From assembly GCA_020055645.1 (NCBI GenBank), contig CM034548.1:43702296-43766295 (forward strand): a DNA stretch of 64,000 nt, in the 5' to 3' direction. The notes below the pieces were generated by a model. That model searched no databases and was not told the origin of the DNA. It saw only the letters and a list, made by a program, of their open reading frames with translations. Position 1 is the first letter of the stretch, and each line of letters opens with the position of its first letter. The stretch is from Tomocerus qinae (taxonomy: Eukaryota > Arthropoda > Collembola > Entomobryomorpha > Tomoceridae). Shown piece after piece: positions 47,029-62,000 of the stretch. The position numbers were made by a program, and so were the translations under genes.

Positions 47029-50000
47029 TAATAAATCCCCTCTCTCTAATCTCTGAAATTGTCTTTAGTTTACTACTCTACAGATTCAAATCCATCTGAA
47101 AATAGTTTCATTGACCTATATAACCAATGATTTCCAATGTTTTTCGGCGAATTTTAAAATTTGTCATTATGTATACCCTAGTTCAGATATTATCTGGTAA
47201 TCATATAAAAGACCCTGTAACATGCACATTACAAGCAATATTTTGAGTCTATGCGGATCGCTTATCTTGAATTGCATTTTGTTATGAACATTTGAGACTC
47301 GTTATTTGGACGAGAAAAGTCAAATTAAAACATGCCTCATTCTAATCATTAAATGTGTACACAACATCAGAGTTCCCAGCTCAATGTAAAACTGTAGCTG
47401 ACGGCGTAGTTCTCCATTTCATTTACATCTTCCGCATTGAGTTACACTGCAGCGCGCAGCAGAGCATAAATTAGTTATTGCCAGTACTTAGAACTGAACC
47501 TATTTTTAGATTTCACAGTTTATGATCTAAGTAATCAGCTATTTTCTTCGACTCATAGGCAGTGAGTGAGAGAAGAGATTGCAAGTTGCACAGAAAGCCT
47601 TCGTTGCTTAGTTCTGTTGATATTGCATATTATGCATATTATACTTTCGCTATGAATAATGTTTCATTGCCTATTCAGAAATTCTCTGTTTTAATTCACA
47701 GTCATCGTGGCATTGTCATAAATTACTATGCACAATAATATGCTGTGTAATGAATGAGTAATAATAATGCAAGTTATTAGATTGCTCAGACTTATTTACC
47801 GGTAAGTTCGTGCAATTGCAGCTACTTATTATCCTCCACTATGCAAATCCACTACTTAGAGAGTTGAATATTTAGTAAAGTGTATCTAACTCAGTCTCAT
47901 TTAGTAGCTTCCATGTATCCAGTAGTACCATAAAGATGTTAAGTGCAATCCATGTTATTCCAACTCCGTTCAGTAACAGGAGGTAATCACTGTGCACTCT
48001 AATAGATGTGCAAACTAATACATAAGCAGTATTGTAAATCTGCAGAATAGAATGGACGTTTCTCATCTGTGCAGATTCTGCAGCGTTCTCACATCTCCTT
48101 AGGTATGACACGAACTGACGAAGTCATAGCTATTCTTATCTAATTGTAAGTAGTGCTCATAAAAACAGCATGTAACAGAGTAATATCTCATAATGTGATG
48201 CATAATAGGAGTTCGTATGTAATCGTCATCTGTTTGCACGTTTCAGTGGGCAGGCAGAGTGAACTCAGCTTTTCAACAAATGTTTGCAATCCAATAAGCA
48301 TTCAACAGCATGCCTTTTCATTTATAAGTTTGTCCTGTATTCATAGCTCTCTTTATGCAGGCAGTTCTTTGTTGGACTGAATTGAATTTGCTCACACTCA
48401 TTCACTCTGTTAGTTATGCCAGTTATGTACGTCTCACCGTATTACACAACAGATATAGACATTGCACTGCAGCAGAAACTTCCTACCTTACTTTCCTTCA
48501 AGCTGTTTACTTTCTGTTCAGCGATTCACAAAAAATTCGAGTGAGTAACATTACACAAATGTTCAAGAACATTATGCAAGTTATTACAATGTACTTCTGT
48601 AGAAGAACATTACGATTACAGTTTTTAACTGTCTGTCTTATTACTATACGAAGCGCCAGTTGTCCGTGGAAGCCCATTATGAATAATACTTTGAATATGC
48701 GTAGTGCAATATCGCTGTTTACATGCATATGTGTGTGAAGTGAAGAACAATGGCATGAGAAATCAGCCAAAGAAATGCTGCCTTGCATTTCATTACCCTG
48801 AAAAATGCAATGAAAATCATACAGGAAGTAAAATAGATGACTGCTGCCAAATTACCATTATTCACCGCCACACAGCTCCCTAACTTGTTTAATATTGCAT
48901 GCTAGGGCTTAATTATTTTTGGGAGTAAAGCATTCTATGTAATGGTCTTAAATTGAAGCATTTTTTTGCGTATTAAGTGGAGGATGAGTGGCTATATAAT
49001 TTTCTTTATTGTAAATATCCTTATCCAATCCTTAATTTCTCAAATAAACATTACAGGATTTGCCTAAGTGCTTCTTTGTTAAAACAGGGCTAAGCTCAGA
49101 TGTGTTTCAATACTTGGGGTGATTATGCATTCATGCCAAACCTCATACATTTTTGGGTGTTAGACAATTTATATGAATAAATTACATGAAAATTGATCTC
49201 TAAAAGCTATTTACATTTGCTACGTATTAAATAACATGGAGTCTTTCAAGACAGGGCCTTACTACTTAGTATCGTTACAATGATCTATTATCATAATATG
49301 AAACCTGAAACAATCGTCGGTGGGCTATTCCCTTAACCCTCTGTCTCCTATAACGGAATCATTATTATTACTACTTTCACGAGTTGTATATTTTAACACA
49401 GATCCATCTTACTGAATAGATATTATAATGGATTCAGACGTAGGTAATATTACAACCACAGTATCGTTATTCTTACCTCTCTGCAGTTGGCATTTGCTAC
49501 TGCATATAATATATTAGCCACCTAAGTATGCATCAGTCTTACGTCCACTTCTCTATGCATTTCAACTTGGAGAAACATCATTAAAGACAGTAGAAACTTT
49601 ATTATAGTCGAGATGAAGAGTAAAAATGCAACTGAAACCTTTTCCTACTATGGTAGCAAGGAATGTTGCGGTCGTAGCAGTTAAACTGGGCTTGACTCCC
49701 TCTTCTCTAATCGTTAACTCAGTTTGCTCGCTAGATAAATATGAGAATAGCCATACACGAATTAGAAAGCTTCAAAGATACGAGAGCCCCTATATCAGCA
49801 AGGCAAAACTTACAAATAAACTCTTTAATCCCATCATCTGTCATGACTATACTATACCCGTAGACAATAAATATCCCCATTATTAAGCCTAAGAATGCAT
49901 AATGTCAGCAATAATTATAGCAATACACCACAGAAAATTTTTAAATGCCACAATTCAACCCTATAGCCGTACATGCATCCACGATTATGAATTCCGGTTT

Positions 50001-53000
50001 TCTACCTCTTCGGATATTGAATACTAATTCTCGTTTTTGTTCTCATTTTGTATTTTATTAGGATTATGTTTGATTGGTATTTAAAATTACTCTATGAATA
50101 AAACATTCACAAGAGATGATCTGGTCGGAACTCCAAATGTGAATATTTGCGTCTCTAGATTAAATAGGCAGGTAATCTTTGTAAGCGCTAGGTGTATACT
50201 TAGAGATAAATACATGCAACAAAAATACGGATTACATTTATACTTAAGTATAGAAGGGAAGTTATTATGATGGTTAACTGATAGAATAATAGTGGATGAG
50301 AAGAAGGATGAGCACAGACGCATTAATTTGAAGTACTCACTCCCATAGTAAGGCATGAAGTATTGAGGTGAATCGAACTTGGGTTCCTGCCTACCCGTTT
50401 CAAATGCAAATGTCACTGGCTTCTCCCGCTGCACGTTGAACGGAATTGCTTCTTTTACTTATAGATCGGCTTTGATTTTACAATTCACCATCTAGACATT
50501 GTTTTTCTTATACTCCAACCATTATCTTTAGGGGAGTCAAGTTCAACCTATTACTAAAGACAATACAGCTTTCCTTATCATCATTATTAGGAAATGTGAA
50601 TTTTAAACATATTATTATTGCCATCAACAGCTTCCCACTTCTGCCCACCGAACGTACCCACCTATTGATTCCATTTCTAAAGGTTAGGCATAGGGACTTC
50701 TGACATTCCTGAGTCTGTCTGTTAAATAGGTGAACCCGTCCATACTTAAACACACACATTTCACAAAATATATTATTATTGTCTACCGAACATCAAAAAA
50801 CACCCTCCCTATCTATTTAACCCAACAAAGACACTCATTCTTTGTCCATCTTTTATAAACTTCGGTTCTCAAGCCTTAATTTCCACATTACGCATAACAG
50901 AAACAATCCTCCTAAATATTTACTAATAAAGCCAATACGTAAACAATTCCTTTGTTTTTTTGCTGCTTTGTCATCAACATCATTATGGAGTCAGAGGGTG
51001 TATGAAAAATTTCGTTTTAAATGCGTTTAATGAACTTCCTCTGCATGATATTGTTTACCAAGGAAGATAATTCTTCTTGGCACACTATACTGAATGTAAT
51101 AACAACAAGGAAAGACAGTTTTTGCGTGTGCTTTTAATTTATTTTTACTCTTGGTTTCTATTGACTAAAATTATGCATTTGTATTAGACATGAACAGATA
51201 GATAGAGCGATGCAAACCTCACATTTAGATTAGGGGGACTCATGAATGCCTTATTTATGCAGCGTGACTGTGAAATTTTAGCGTGCCTATGGATTTTGGT
51301 GCATATATTTGAATAATAGTCCCTTAAATGTCTTCACTGATAACATTTGTTAGTAGAAATACATATGCAAAAAACAAAGACATGAAAAGGAGAAAATGAA
51401 GCTCATAAATTCCCATAAAAATTCCAATTTCATACAAAGTCTATTAGATTAGTTTGTGAATGTCTGCCCTTGAGGTTTATGGGATATAATATTATAGAGT
51501 TGTCTTGACTTATTGTCTTTAATTTTTACCCTATAAGTAAAGTAGAAGGCGGCTGTGCTCTGAGTTGTCTGTCTGTTCTGGCCTAACTCTGTCTGATGAG
51601 AGAGAACTGAAATGAAAATAGTCTGAAAGCGTACAAAAGCCAGAAGCCCAAGAAATATCCTCGGCTCTAACCGACAGAATTGCAAACAGAAATGTACAAT
51701 ATATTACCCGGGGAGTGTAGCGAAGTAACTAAAAGTAAAACACACAAAAGCCAAGTGAGCGAGCAGAAGGAGAGCAGACTGTGACTATCGAGTAAAAGTG
51801 TCTGAACAGAACTTTTAATGTAATGCAGTAAAAGTGTATTAGCCAATCCGATCCAAACCAAAACTACACATTTTATGAACATGTGTATATTTTCCACAGA
51901 AGGAGAGAAACGTGCAGGGAACTCTACGCACTCACACACACGCATTATCATTATGTATCAGAAGTTGAGTTAGGCGTCTCGTCGGGAAGAGCCATTCCAA
52001 TTGCATTTCATTCCTCTAAGGTGTCTCTCCTTAATCCTGTGCATATTAGTCCAAGTATTTCTCTTCCGCTTTCTCTCTATGCCATTCAATTGAGTCGGAG
52101 GAGCGGATAAATTTTGGTAATGTATAGTGCCGGTGGAACTGGTCCGAGGCAGTCCAACCGAGTGTTTATGTAGGCTTACACCGGGTTGAACTCAATTGGC
52201 TCAAGAGCAGATGATGAAAAAGTGTGTTATTACACACTATCTAGCTAGTGGGAGGGCGTGTACAGAGGCAAAAGTGTGCAGAGCACGATTTGCTTTTGGT
52301 CGTTTTTCTCATGATCTCCATTCTAATTGTGCTATCGTTGTGTCCGATGCCCTCCTGGCTTTGTATATGAACTAGTCTATGTGATACTATATTGATATTT
52401 GACGGTGATATGTACTGTATTGATAGGAAGCGTAATGAAAAGATAAAGCTTTTATCATAAACATATCGCTAAGACTATAGATCTTCATTGACCTTTTAAG
52501 TCTGGTCTCTGCACAATTTGGTTGTACTTATGCGGTGAATGTACATATGAATGACTGCATTTAGCCTATTGAAAGATAGCGCATAGAATTTCAATGAATC
52601 CAATCCACGCTCGTCCTTATCATTAAATGAACGTACGTAAGTGAGACTGGGAGTGATGTCGTCGTGTGGTACATACAAAGTTGAATCATCAATCCTATAT
52701 TTCCGAACTGCCGGATATTGGGTTGACGAACACGATGAACTAGCCTAATAGAACTGGCTGGTATTATTATGATGATCTAGTGCTTTGGTTGGGTTTCATT
52801 TGGTAGGGTAGCTCGCTCAGTCTCGTCTTGTCTACTATATAGTAGTCCAAGCGTCCTTGTAAGAATTGACTCCGGGCTCGCCATATCAATATGCAGAGTA
52901 TGATATATTTACAAAGTGCATCTTTATAGGCCAGTGAGTGTTAGACGCCGTAGATGGATGAGTCAGTGCTAGAGATGACTGTAGGAAACAGATTTTGCTA

Positions 53001-56000
53001 AACTAATGATTAACAATGAAATTCTACATGACTATTTATGCATTTATGCAGACAGCATGGATATTACTCACTCACATCACATCAACAAAATTCGACATCA
53101 ATAAATGCCTCTCGGAGCTTAAAATTCCCTATTTGAAAGGAGAGCAGAATCACATTATAATATATTCAAAATGGGATGGCTTTCGTTATTGGTATTTGGG
53201 TTGGGTTTCTACCCTCGTCCTTTGTTCTCTTAATTCCCTCTACTACTTATTTTCTCAGCTTATACCTAAATACTAGTTGTCAGTAAAGGTTTGGCAATAA
53301 ATGCTTAATATATTGAAGCAAATAATATTATTAGGTATTCGATACACACGGCGTCAGATGATAGAACGATGTATACCAACAACAGTCTCTCTCGACTGCA
53401 TGCAAACCTTTTACTTTATTTGGTGTGTAAACAACAATTCTTGTCTCAGGTAACAACTAATCCTAAGCAGTTAACATACCAGCAAATGTGTGCAGATTTA
53501 TTAATTTTACATGCACTACCACACTATTATGGTTAATATTCCTGCCATATGAAAACAGCGGAATACATTAAACGAAATTTTATGGCTATTGATATGAATT
53601 TGGTGGGCAATACTTCCCCTATACATAAATAGTTTCATTAGCGATTAGTGTCTCGAAGATTGCAGTATGATTGATACATTTACTCGTTTTAATTTTATCC
53701 CTTTAATCTGTACGCTATTTTGCTGAAAGATTTCTTACTTTCCGTGCAATAGCTAAATGCCAGATTACACTTAAGTTGCCATTTGAACATGCAAATACAA
53801 TGGGTCTATGTCTATGGTCATATAAAGGAATACATTATGAAGCTAATATATAGTTTCTTAGTCCAATAAGACATTATTGTGTGAATAATGAAATATATAG
53901 CAAGTGCACAGCGTAATTGCAATGTTTATTGGTTAATGCATGCTATTAAAACATTGTGAAACCGGAATATACAATTTTATACAATTTATGATTATCACTT
54001 GAGTTATAAGGCCATATTAATGTTAACGACATATAATCAGGAAATTCGGAACATTACCTAACGGCACTTAAACAGTAAGCTGAGTGTAGCTCTATTCATC
54101 CTTATAATAGTCAGGAAGCATTTATCATGTAGGCTTGAATAGTTTCATCGCATGCAATAAGGGTTTACAAATGCTTCTAGTTAATTTATCAGATTCGGCA
54201 ATTTAATTATAGTTTTAAAGTGAATATCCAAAAGGTGGCTAAATAAAGCACAGCTAACTCAAGCACCATTCACAATGTTAGCTATAACTTTATAACAAAA
54301 TCTGCTCGTCAAATAGTGAATTCTTGGATCTAAAATATTACCTCTACTCATAATATTTCCGTGTTTTCAGGAAGTTGACATGTTTAGAGTGAGAAGAAAG
54401 CGTGTTTTCAAAAGGCTTTGAGAAAAGCGCCGTTACAAAACAATTAAAGCGATAAAGTTGCAAATAAGATGTGTGTGTGTGGTTCAGGTATACTATATGA
54501 TATGTGTAAAGTAACAAGCATTATGATAAAGGGAATTAAGATTCATTTGAAGTTTCCGAAAGTGTGTCGGTGGGGTTGATTTTTTTCTCTCCGTCATAGC
54601 TTTTGGTTGTCGGTTCTTACATCTTTTTTGTCGCTTCTGCTACAAAGATTTAGTTTTGTAGTATTATTACTAGAGAATTGTATCAAGTTTAATCATGAAA
54701 ATGAGACATTTACAGCAGTAAAGTCGACCGTAAAGTTTGTGTGTTTAAAAAGTGTTTGAGCACACATAAAATACAGACATAACAGCTAGTTATATTGTAG
54801 TAGTGGGTCTGTTGCCATAAAAAATAATGCAGAGCAGGTTTAGTTATATGGACCTTTACCCACTGATTAACATTTAATATTTAAGGCTCGACAACTGTAA
54901 TGGATTCCGTGTTTTCACCGCAGCCGCGGTTAAATTAATGAATGAGTGCGCTGAAGACATAGCTAACGTTTAATTTCCTTTATGGCAGATAGAAGACTGA
55001 GTATAAAACTGGAAAATAGTGAAGAAGTTTGTTACTAAATGCTCAAGGTCGATCGAGCGGGTTATATATCACAATAAATGTTACTACCTACCAGTATTAC
55101 CTTTCACGGTGCCCTTATCTCCTACCTATACACACACACTCCAGACAACATTAAATTGATTAGTTATAACTTGAGACTCTCTGAGAGTTTTCTTGACCGT
55201 AAGTTCCATCTGGCTCAGTTAGTTAATCTCTGTGAGAGTAAGTAAGGAACAGTTTTGAAATGTAATGCAACTCAATTAAATCGTAGTTCAAAAATGGGAA
55301 GAGCAACATGACGTTGTTATCAAAATTAAGGGGTGGATATCCTTTGCTTTGTTTCTGTGTACACTGACTATTATTATGGGAAAGGCATAGTCATGGGTAA
55401 AGAATCCAAATGTGACAGCTATCTCGCCTTTCGTCTGACTAAATAATTCCGTTTTGAACTGAAATAGTCATAACGAAGTTTAATTCACCTGGATTTTACA
55501 TGACTCTCGTCTCCAGGTGTTGAACTTTTAATAAGTAAATGAATTTCATCATGAATTCCTCCTTAATGCCTTTAACCTACACAAAATGCACATGTTTACA
55601 GATGAAGTAAACGTAATAGTAGTATATATAGGAATGATCTTCACTTGGTTAGTACTTGGACATGATACAGAAAACAGAACATAATTGTAATACTACTTGA
55701 AGAAGTACATGGTATAAATTTCTATGCAGTTGTTTTGTTTTTGTATTTGGTCCGGACCCATTGTACATGTTTTTTGTAAACTGTCTAATGATAAGTCCGT
55801 ATCTACGCTATATAGAGTTTCCGACTACCTACACTTTAATAGACTACTTACATTAGGATACGAACAACCAACTATCTGTATCTCTGTGTAACGTCTGCTC
55901 CGAATGTCCAAAAAAATAACACTTTGACTGACTTTTTCTGATTGGTGCTTGGAAAGCGAGTGATAAAAGTCAACTACACAACCGTCTCGTCTCTCAACCC

Positions 56001-59000
56001 AGCTTTTCCTACTAAATCCGATGATAATTATTAGAAACATGCAATTAGTACAACGCAATCTACGACTATCTCCTACCTCTCTAACAATTTTCTCCTTCCT
56101 TTCAAGGTTTGCATGAGTGTACTCAAAATTCATCTGGTTTGACTTATTTCATGACTCTATGCAATAGTGCATATTATGTTTCGAGAGATTGTTTAGCTTA
56201 TTATTATATCTTCTTGTATACGAATAAATGAAACAAGGCAGAATAGTGGGAGACAGGAAGTCTACACGAGATAGTTGGACTGAGTTGCGTTTACTGGAGT
56301 GTAAATGTAGGTACGTATTTAAAGTTCGCAAGATAGAGGACCCATTTTCCATATGGGGTTATGCTATTGTATGAGAGACAGGCTACGCACTGCGTATTTC
56401 AGATTAGAGAATGGAATAATATATTACGCATTTCTTTTCTCTATTGAGCCGACGCGGTGCCTATTCGACAATAATTTTATGTGAGTAAACTCACTTCTTC
56501 TCCAAAATGGGTAAAAGAGGCAAAGATAGTATTTCCTGATAATACGCTAACACAAAAAGAATTGTAAAAGCCACGCTTTCATGAACCAACTTCATATCAG
56601 ATTAAATAAATGCACATACGCTTGCATAAAGATGAAACTAACTTCTATCTCCTACCTACACAACTTCCACAAAGTCAGATTTCAGCCATTTCGATTTGAA
56701 AACAAAGCAAGGGTTGTCCAAATTTTCTAAAACACAAGAATTGGACGAAAAATAAATTCAGTTTTTTAAACTATGAGAATTGTGTTATTTTAAATTGGGT
56801 AAGTAATCAATCTGTACGAATCTGTTTGTTTAAAGTTTGGGATTTCGAATATTTTTAAGAATGTGTTGTCGACTCGTTACTATTATTTTGATGTGATTTG
56901 TTCTAGTTAGCTCTAAATTGTCAAGTGTAAATGTAGAAGGACAAATGACAATGCTCATAGTGAAAATACACAAACACTGTGGTTTAGTTACTCGGTGGAA
57001 ACAATGGTCAGAATTCATGTGCGAGTGTTTATTTGGGAAGTGTTCGGTTGGAAGGCATTGTGTGTTTGTTTTAAAAAATTCCTAAATGATGATAAAAAGT
57101 GATCTCCACCTTTCTCCTTAAGGGCACTTGAAGGTGCTTGTTTTTGTGTGGTAGATGCTGTGGAGCGAGAGAAGAGGAAAAAGGTATCCCCGCCCTTAAA
57201 TCCATTTCCTATTCATTCCATTCCATTTCACCCGAGAGATGAATTTATTTCTTGTCTATGTGCATTACACAACACACTTACTTCACTACACCACTACTTA
57301 CTTACAGCAGTCTGCTTAGCTAGCCCTAAACTAATCGTAACATTCGTAACTCGCAAGTGCGAGTAAAATGAATTTTCATTACAGAATCTTGCACACTGGA
57401 TAAAATGTAGTTTCAACTTCAACTATGGTAAAGTGGACACGACGGTTTTGTTTGGCTGCAGTGGGCATTCAGACTTTACTTAAGGGTTCTATAGCTAAAT
57501 ACATGAGCCAAGTTTAGTTACGCGTTATGCCATACATACAATGCTATTGATGTTCGGCCTATAGAATAGAAATAGAAAATGATACAGTTACAAGATATAT
57601 TATAAGAAAGAAAGAGCGTGAGTGTGACTCAGTGTACTTACCCACTCAAATATACAACACTGTGGGTAGTATTATTATATAAGTAGAGCTCTTCTGCTCC
57701 CATTCACTACATCTTACATAACTTCGGGTATTGCTACTACTACGGACGGACGGAGTAAATAAGGATGTACCTATATACACAGTTTACACTTACAGCAGCA
57801 TAGAATTGTGGTGTCTATGTACATGTAGCAAGTTTGCTCTGCTGACTTCGCCTCTTCAAGTCTTATTCGTTTTGAAGTGTAATTTTGGGATTATTGTTGA
57901 GCTGGGACCCATGCAGGCAAGTCAGAAAAGCTCCCAATGATCTCACTCCATTACTCTCTCTCAAAATCAGTCAGTGAGACTCCATTGCTTCTGCCATTAT
58001 TTATTATTGTATATTATTGTAAAACTTTCTATTCTCCAAAGTACACTATTATCCATCTATGAACGCCTAGATACACTTACATATCGATTTTGAAATATGA
58101 TATCCATATAAAGTATTAGCTAATCGATTTTTTCCATAAAGTGCAAATATTTTCACGATACTCCATGTAAAAGTGTAAAGACCTTAGTTGTCCAAATCCA
58201 AATAAAACTAGCTCTCCTTTTTTGTTATTAATAAGTGGTAGAGTACAAAAACTGTAGAAACTTAGAAGAACGTGTAGCATATTAGCGAGTAGACATTTTT
58301 TATCTGTATATATGCAACCATAATGTTAACTCTCTTCGTAAAATATAAATTGTTACACGTATATCGTAGGGAGTAATTGAGGCTACTATGCCATGTACTA
58401 CACAATTTCTGTAGAAAGAATACTATGCAAAGAATAAAAAAATATTGAGCTCATTCAAAGCTACATATACAGAAAATTGGAGTATCGGAATAAGGATCTA
58501 TAGGGTACTTTCGGAAGAGGTTGTGAGTTACGTTGGCTCTGAGTGTGACTGATGTGAGTAACTGATGCTGACGAGAGCAGTGGCGTATTACAATTTATGT
58601 AGGGTAGGAATCTTGTGTCTGCATATCCGACGGTGTGTACATTAAATACAAAAATGTGGAGAGGGCACGTTAGGCTGTTTATTGTCAGTGGCAGTAAAAG
58701 TGGCATAAATTCCATTCCACATTAAAATAAAGATTTATTTTTCACATGCAATTCACATTTGAGATAAATGATGAGGAAATCAGAGTGAGTAATGTAATGC
58801 GATGGTTGGATGGAGTTCGCAGTTAACGAATATCGTTATAGTGGAGGATGGTTGGGCGACTGTACACTCAGACCGCTAACAAAATAGTCCAACCTTGCAA
58901 TAATGTTAATCACATAAGTATACGAAATAAATATTTCCCTGTTTCACGTCAGTAGCCCAGAAAAAGGCAACAAAAGGTAGATATGTAGGTAGGTAGGTAG

Positions 59001-62000
59001 GTATTTAATTTAAGCTTGCTCTTGAGTTATTTAAATTCTTGGAGAATAATGAGCACTTTGTGAAGTTAGTAAGTCAGTGGGAGAAGGAAAGAACATATTT
59101 AGTTGGGAGATAATTTTTTCTAGGTACATGTGTGCACAAGACAATTCAAGCAATGTAAATCCTTATACATACTTAGGAAGTTATCGTTACTGCGATTATC
59201 TGTGAGCTCTTTGCCGTCATATTATAGTGCTGTATGCTATTCTAATTGTATTGGAGCGTATTGTATTCTCTGCTGTGAGAGAATGTTGCTCTCATCAGTG
59301 ACGGAATCGAAAATAGGGCGTTGGTTGGTTTGGTTTGGGTAGCTTAGACAAGCTGGTTGCTTGGCTTGTTGACAGACTATGTGGAATAAAAGAATCCCAT
59401 GTCCGACCGAATTCTTTGAGCTGCTTCTTCTAACACAATTCGCAAATGTAGTTAGTCACAGAACATACGGCACCGAGTGCTACTCCTTCCAATCATATTA
59501 TCCGAGCAAAACTTATCGTAGCAGCCCATGCGATCTCTCCTACAGACACCAAGAGATATATCTGTCCTTTACATTTTTACTGCAGTAGGAATTGTGCACA
59601 TGAGTATACGCAGCTACCACTTTGTTTTAGTATCTCCACACAGCAGCTTTATCACAAATGGAGTAAGTTGCAGTTTAGGTCCAACCCAGCCTCCTTTCGA
59701 GTTCAAAGACCGAACTTGTAAAATGAAACACAAACACATGCGATCCATTTGTGAGTTGACACATTGCCGACGCTCTCCTTCTTCTCCCGAACCAACGCTT
59801 TCTTGCGATGTATTACTTTGGGAATTTAGAGTAGTACATTACCGTGTACTCAATGCTCAAATGAATGAATGGATTCCCGAATGGAGAAAACTCAGGAAAA
59901 ACAAATACAATAAAGAACGCTGCAGAAATATAGACAAGTCTTCTATCAGATCCACAACAGTTCCAACTCCAAATCACAATCACTCACGACTCTTCTGCAC
60001 AACAGAAAACTGAATTTGTCAGACGTCAAACACATTTCACTCGCACATCAGCAATAAAAAGACTGGTTCTATACAGACAGATCTTATATTATGTACTGTA
60101 TACATATGTACTGTCATTTTATTATCTGATAGTTATTGTTCAGAAATCTGTATGAGTAATTCATACAGTCATTGACTCTGTACTCAGCTATTTTAAAATT
60201 TGATTTAACTCACCCTTTTTAGCGCAGAAAATAATAGAGGTATGTCGGTACTAATTTTGAAATCAAATTTATGGACTTTCACTAACAGATACATCAGGCA
60301 CTTACTACATAGTTTATAAATACAATACATGCTATAGTACCTAGATGCATAATCTAATCTTCATCATGAAAGTCTTATCTTAGATGGATTATGAGGATAC
60401 AAAACTTTTTTTTTAAATATTGGAGTTGCCTTTGTTCGTTGTGCATCCAAGTTGAATTATATGACTTGGAGGCACATTTGTAGAGATATTCATAAATATC
60501 CAACAGTAAAAGCCCGTTGCAGCAAACCAGACTTATGGGTCTCTCTAATGCCTATGCAGTATGCACCAACTTCTGAACTTCTCGTCGTCTTCCTTTAATC
60601 GTTCATTTCATGATGTATATTGACTTTGGCTCATCCACAACATTTTTACACATGTACTATCCTTTGTACCTTTAATGTATGCGGTATAGGGTAGTCCTAT
60701 AACTCATCTTTCTTTTCTCTAAACGTTCCCTCTCTATCTTTGCAATCCCTTGTTTATTACAGCGTACTTTACCTGTACTGCCTACTATGTACATGTCATA
60801 GTCATAAATATGAACACAAACTGGGAAATTTCTTGTCTTCCAATACCTGAACCTTGACTCTTCCGTCTGGTATATCTTCAAGTTATTTCTTACAGGGTAG
60901 GTGGTACATACCTTAATCTGCTTTATACCTTGTAATATTTATCTTCCATTAAAACTTACATATTATACTTTAGCCCAAGACGTTGTGTATTTTTACAATG
61001 TCATGTAAATACACATGCCTATATTACCTAAAATGTTGCGTGTGATGACTTTTTATAATGGGTACGTAGTACTATAATATGAAACGAATAGTTCACACAG
61101 TTTATTACATATATGTTACTATCCAAAGATTACCAGTGAGCAGTATGCTTATTTACACGCAAACCCGAAGATATATGTATATACTAATAATATTCATGCG
61201 TTAAATCTCAGTGATCTATGAACCAGATAAGTTCCTCCATATAAATCTCCCTTGAGTACAAGTAAACACAACCACTAGACATTTGTATGACGGCAATAAT
61301 TCATTTATTAAATTTTATCGATACAAAAAATATACTTGTGTCTTTATTGACTACAACTTCAGTCGGGATACTTTTAAAGAGTTAAATGTCTGTACAATTA
61401 ACACTGCATAAAACTCAACCATATAATTGGGGAAAATCATTCAACTGAAAATATCGAGTACATTGTTTACAGGGTGGGTGCTGGGTTACACAAAATCAAC
61501 TTGTCACCCACTATTTATCTGCATGCTGATATCATATAGTAAATATATACTATAATTCTGGAATTGACAACCTGCTAGACGAACTGGGCAATTTTCTTTT
61601 AGTAGGTAGTGGATATTAAGTGTATACGAGTAAGGATGAAACTCGTTGGGATTCACTGGACTGGTCTATGTATAAGTAAAACCGAAAGTGCAGTGCAATT
61701 GCATCTAATGTTAGTAAAGCGAGGCAGAGAGATGAGAGACAATGCCGTTCAGGTCCAGACGAGTCATAATCTTCATAAGGCCATAAACAATTGAGCATGA
61801 TCGTCGTGTGTGTGTACCACAGAGTTCAGAGAGCATCTCAAGTTACTCCCTCGGATACTAATTTACGGGTTGTAATTAATTACCCCAGTCTTTCTAAGTA
61901 TGGAAGTCAGGGTACTACTAAATAATATTATTATAGGGAAGTCAGAGTCTGCACTGCGTTAGTTGGGAAACGGTTCATTATACTGGTTGAGGGAGAATGT

